In this document: one piece after another, positions 7,216-8,967 of the stretch
Numbering within the stretch: the stretch's first letter is position 1
How the letters are laid out: every line of letters starts with the position of its first letter
Source: Candidatus Acidiferrales bacterium
Lineage (GTDB): Bacteria > Acidobacteriota > Terriglobia > Acidiferrales > UBA7541
Reading direction: 5' to 3'
NCBI GenBank assembly: GCA_955651735.1
Contig: CATPAM010000366.1
Location: forward strand, 1-8,967
DNA length: 8,967 bases
The notes under the pieces: model-generated
The model's database searches: none
What the model was told of the DNA's origin: nothing
Seen by the model: the letters and a program-made list of their open reading frames with translations, nothing else
Made by a program: the position numbers and the translations under genes

Positions 7216-7248
7216 TCCTGAACCTACCCGAGGAGGGTAGGTGAAGGA
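7216..7248. repeat. TGTCATCCTGA-type intergenic hairpin repeat
   Basis: The core ACCTACCC / GGGTAGGT (7222-7229 and 7235-7242) is a perfect 8-bp stem around GAGGA. Extended outward it is a 14-bp stem with two mismatches (TCCTGAACCTACCC against GGGTAGGTGAAGGA). The flanks read TGTCATCCTGA on the left and GAAGGACCT on the right. This matches, from memory, a dispersed repeat (TGTCATCCTGAGCG...GAAGGACCT) common in acidobacterial intergenic DNA. It lies between the EVE gene and the cyclase gene. No T-run follows, so a terminator role is not supported. Confidence 0.65.
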
Positions 7249-7299
7249 CCTCAACCTATCGCACCCGCAAGAAGCGTCCGCGATACGCAGACCCAACGT

Positions 7300-7758
7300 C
7301 TACGGCAGCGGGATCCCCGGCGTAGCCACAATTCCCGACATCCGCAAAATTTCCAGATACTCCTGGTCGGTAATCGAAGAAATCAGCACGCGCACGTTCT
7401 TCAGCAATTTCATCTTCCGCAGAGCGCGATTCGCCCGCAGCTCCGCCAGCATCACCTGCCGCGGCAGCCGTTCGAACGCGCGTAGGTCCGCCACGAGATT
7501 TTTTCCCTTTGGATCGTGTGGATCCGGATATGGGTCGCGCGTCACTTCCGCGATGGAATAAAGCGACCTCTCCGGCGCAGAGTGATAGCACAGTACGCGG
7601 TCGCCTTTCCGCACCTGCTTCAGCGCGCGGATCGCGTCCGGCTTCCCTTCGGCGCCGTGCCACATCTCTTTGCCTTTTACGAAAAGTGTATCCCAGTGGT
7701 AGTGGTGCGGGTCGGCGCTGAAGATCCAGTGGTGTCGTTGCGCGGTCGGAAGTGCCAT
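7300..7758 (-). CDS. EVE domain-containing protein (THYN1-like, PUA-like fold)
   Basis: This is a 152-residue cytoplasmic protein of the EVE family, a PUA/YTH/ASCH-like fold thought to bind modified bases in DNA or RNA, and often linked to cytosine-modification restriction or RNA biology. The domain fills the whole protein. Family landmarks are HHWIFSADPHHYHWDTL at 9-25 (family form YWLxKSEPxxYxWxDL), an aromatic W33 in EMWHG, KGDRVLCYHS at 51-60 (family GDxVLFYHS), IAEVTRDPYPDP at 69-80, and a basic C-terminal half ending with LISSITDQEYLEILRMSG. The usual WxGVRNYQARNN segment is reduced to WHGAEGKPDAIRALK, so the nucleotide-binding loop has diverged. Only a weak GAAG precedes the ATG. It is 158 bases from the Rieske gene and 122 from the cyclase gene, so it may be its own transcription unit. 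No methylase or nuclease is seen nearby. Confidence 0.85.
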   Translation of the reverse strand: MALPTAQRHHWIFSADPHHYHWDTLFVKGKEMWHGAEGKPDAIRALKQVRKGDRVLCYHSAPERSLYSIAEVTRDPYPDPHDPKGKNLVADLRAFERLPRQVMLAELRANRALRKMKLLKNVRVLISSITDQEYLEILRMSGIVATPGIPLP

Positions 7759-7775
7759 TGAGGCTTCGAGTCGGC

Positions 7776-7781
7776 ACTATA
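7776..7781 (-). promoter_or_regulatory. Possible -10 box for the EVE gene
   Basis: TATAGT (5 of 6 to consensus) lies on the minus strand 17 bases before the EVE start codon, which would give a leader of about ten bases. The upstream DNA is T-rich (TTTTGTTTCGCTTTTTCG), but no good -35 hexamer is found at 16-18 bases, so this is tentative. Confidence 0.25.
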
Positions 7782-7917
7782 CATTGGGTAAGACGAAAAA
7801 GCGAAACAAAATGTGCGGGTTAGCGGGTTTTCGGCAAAATTTACATTAAAAGCCCCCGGAAGACGGTGAACCTCCAAGAAATTAGTGTATCTGCATTAGT
7901 TTCAGGTACTTACATGC

Positions 7918-8226
7918 CTAGTTGCCTACGTTCACGAAAACCTCGTCCCCTCGCACCTCCACCGCATAGCACTCCACTCCTACCGTGGGGTTCTGCCCGA
8001 CTTTCCCCGTTCGCACGTCGTATTGCCAGCCATGCCAGGGACAGGTCACCACCGCCCCCTCCAGCGGGCCATCCCCCAACGGTCCTCCGCGATGCAGGCA
8101 AGTATTATCGATGGCGTGAAATTGCCCGTCCACATTCGCCAACGCGACCGCTTTCCCCTGCACCTGAAATTCGCGAATCGTCCCCGGCGGCACATCCCCC
8201 GTCTTCGCAGCCAACACAAACCCCAT
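7918..8226 (-). CDS. Small Rieske [2Fe-2S] ferredoxin
   Basis: This is a 102-residue soluble electron carrier made of one Rieske domain. The cluster ligands are complete: C43-L-H45 and C62-P-W-H65, separated by 16 residues (CxH-x16-CxxH), within NTCLHRGGPLGDGP and VTCPWHGWQYD. There is no signal peptide or membrane anchor, so it is cytoplasmic and resembles the ferredoxin components of dioxygenases and nitrite-reductase NirD-like proteins. The frame is open upstream to an ATG at 8403, but the start at 8226 is preferred: MGFVLAAKTGDV begins the domain, GAGGAG sits 6 bases before it, and a good promoter lies between the two starts. The upstream frame translates as a repeat-derived TTEYAEVTEKKKEE stretch that is not Rieske-like. 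No reductase or terminal oxygenase is adjacent; the nearest gene, divergent, is a 2OG-Fe(II) oxygenase. Confidence 0.93.
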   Translation of the reverse strand: MGFVLAAKTGDVPPGTIREFQVQGKAVALANVDGQFHAIDNTCLHRGGPLGDGPLEGAVVTCPWHGWQYDVRTGKVGQNPTVGVECYAVEVRGDEVFVNVGN

Positions 8227-8232
8227 CCCGGT

Positions 8233-8275
8233 CTCCTCTTTCTTCTTCTCCGTGACCTCTGCGTACTCTGTGGTG
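8233..8275 (-). repeat. CACAGAG-type dispersed repeat in the Rieske leader
   Basis: On the minus strand the sequence runs CACCACAGAGTACGCAGAGG, then TCACGGAGAAGAAGAAAGAG and GAG. This resembles, from memory, a degenerate repeat of the form ACCACAGAG-ACACAGAGG-ACACAGAGAAGAA found between genes in many environmental bacteria, including acidobacteria, where it yields spurious TTE/TEK-rich frames. Its 3' end supplies the GAGGAG ribosome binding site of the Rieske gene. Confidence 0.6.
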
Positions 8276-8298
8276 AGATCCCCTCCTGGATTTTGCGG

Positions 8299-8328
8299 AG
8301 TATAGCGCTCTCGTTTCCAATTTGGCAA
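8299..8328 (-). promoter_or_regulatory. Promoter of the Rieske ferredoxin gene
   Basis: TTGCCA (8323-8328, 5 of 6 to the -35 consensus) and TATACT (8299-8304, 5 of 6 to the -10 consensus) lie on the minus strand with an 18-base spacer. Transcription would start near 8292, giving a leader of about 65 bases that contains the CACAGAG-type repeat and the GAGGAG ribosome binding site. The position supports the 8226 start for the Rieske protein. Confidence 0.55.
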
Positions 8329-8405
8329 AGAAACCCGGATAGATTTCATTCTGCGCGAAGCCCTACAGTGGGACGTTACACCTCGCACCCCGAAGAAGAG
8401 CATTC

Positions 8406-8967
8406 ATGAGTGCCAACATACAAAAACGAATCGACGCTCTTGACTGGAACAAAGCAGAGGAGTTGCTCTCCGCCCGCGGATACGCGGTCACCGATGCAAT
8501 CCTCACGCCGGAAGAATGCGCTTCGATGGTCTCGCTGTACCACGACTCGACCCGCTTCCGCAGCCAGGTCATCATGGAACGCCACCGCTTCGGCGTCGGC
8601 GATTACAAGTATTTCGCCAATCCTCTGCCCGAAACCGTCGCTACCCTTCGCAACAGCGCATACCCGCACCTCGCTCGAGTCGCTAACGAATGGGCCAAAG
8701 CCTTCGGCGAAGAGAAGCCGCCATTTCCTCTCGAGCATGCAGCATTCGTAAAAATCTGCCACAAAGCAGGGCAAACAAAGCCCACACCGCTGGTGCTGCA
8801 CTACGAAGCCGGCGGTTACAACTGCCTGCATCAGGATCTCTATGGCGAAGTGGCCTTCCCGCTGCAGATGGTCTTTCTACTCGGCCAGCCAGGACGAGAT
8901 TGGGAAGGCGGCGAATTCCTCCTTGTCGAACAGCAACCCCGCGCTCAATCGAAAGCCGAGGTGCTAA
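8406..8967 (+). CDS. 2OG-Fe(II) oxygenase of the COG3826 / PF09859 type; 3' end outside the window
   Basis: This predicted non-haem iron, 2-oxoglutarate-dependent dioxygenase belongs, by recall, to a family named for a proposed (not well proven) oxidative action on damaged DNA. The frame starts at ATG 8406 after a purine run GAAGAAGAG and stays open for 187 codons to the right edge. N-terminal landmarks are RGYAVTDAILTPEECASM (24-41) and RFRSQVIMERHRFGVGDYKYF (50-70). The jelly-roll core begins LVLHYEAGGYNCLHQDLYGE (129-148), with the first two iron ligands H142 and D144 in HxD. FLLGQPGRDWEGGEFLLVEQ and RAQSKAEV are highly characteristic of the family. The distal His and the 2OG-binding Arg lie beyond the edge. 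It is divergent from the Rieske gene across 179 bases. No signal peptide is seen, so it is cytoplasmic. Confidence 0.88.
   Translation, partial: MSANIQKRIDALDWNKAEELLSARGYAVTDAILTPEECASMVSLYHDSTRFRSQVIMERHRFGVGDYKYFANPLPETVATLRNSAYPHLARVANEWAKAFGEEKPPFPLEHAAFVKICHKAGQTKPTPLVLHYEAGGYNCLHQDLYGEVAFPLQMVFLLGQPGRDWEGGEFLLVEQQPRAQSKAEVL

Noticed and set aside
7677..7877. A 66-codon minus-strand frame upstream of the EVE gene
   Set aside because: It overlaps the EVE start in another frame, has no homology-like pattern, and the region reads better as a leader with a TATAGT box.
8227..8403. N-terminal extension of the Rieske protein to an ATG at 8403
   Set aside because: The extension would start upstream of the TTGCCA/TATACT promoter, translates through a repeat, and is absent from typical 100-residue Rieske ferredoxins.

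Overview
The window looks like part of a chromosome from a Gram-negative soil-type bacterium, most likely an acidobacterium. This is inferred from the moderately GC-rich sequence, the large share of exported peptidases, and short dispersed intergenic repeats of kinds I associate with acidobacterial genomes. No taxonomic marker gene is present. Seven of the eight recognised genes, plus one possible micro-ORF, lie on the minus strand. Only the last gene is on the plus strand. Genes at both ends run off the window.

Layout, left to right. Positions 1-2083 (minus) hold an exported M28 zinc aminopeptidase/carboxypeptidase whose reading frame continues past a complete M28 domain into a second copy of the M28 N-terminal region, so it encodes a tandem-duplicated enzyme cut by the left edge. 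A possible 39-residue single-span membrane peptide (2149-2268) separates it from mutM, the formamidopyrimidine-DNA glycosylase (2307-3209). Next is a translationally coupled pair of exported M16 zinc peptidase-like proteins (3433-4860 and 4857-6206). The upstream gene keeps HxxEH and lacks the R/Y motif; the downstream gene has the reverse, which fits a heterodimer with a split active site. An exported cyclase/kynurenine-formamidase-like hydrolase follows (6362-7177), then an EVE-domain protein (7300-7758), a small Rieske ferredoxin (7918-8226), and, divergent from it, the N-terminal 187 residues of a COG3826-type 2OG-Fe(II) oxygenase (8406 to the right edge).

Two themes recur. M28, the M16 pair and the cyclase all carry signal peptides and suggest periplasmic turnover of peptides and amino-acid derivatives. 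MutM, the EVE protein and the oxygenase belong to families linked to modified or damaged nucleic-acid bases, but they are not contiguous and a common pathway is only a suggestion.

The spaces between genes are unusually rich in repeat-like elements: two palindromes with identical 9-bp arms (3230-3252 and 6230-6271), a purine/pyrimidine tandem repeat (6302-6345), a TGTCATCCTGA-type hairpin (7216-7248), and a CACAGAG-type repeat (8233-8275) that lies in the leader of the Rieske gene and appears to supply its ribosome binding site. I see no tRNA, rRNA, CRISPR array, insertion sequence or transposase, and no gene-free stretch longer than 300 bases. I found no clearly new multi-gene system. The best candidates for novelty are the duplicated M28 peptidase and the Rieske/oxygenase divergent pair.
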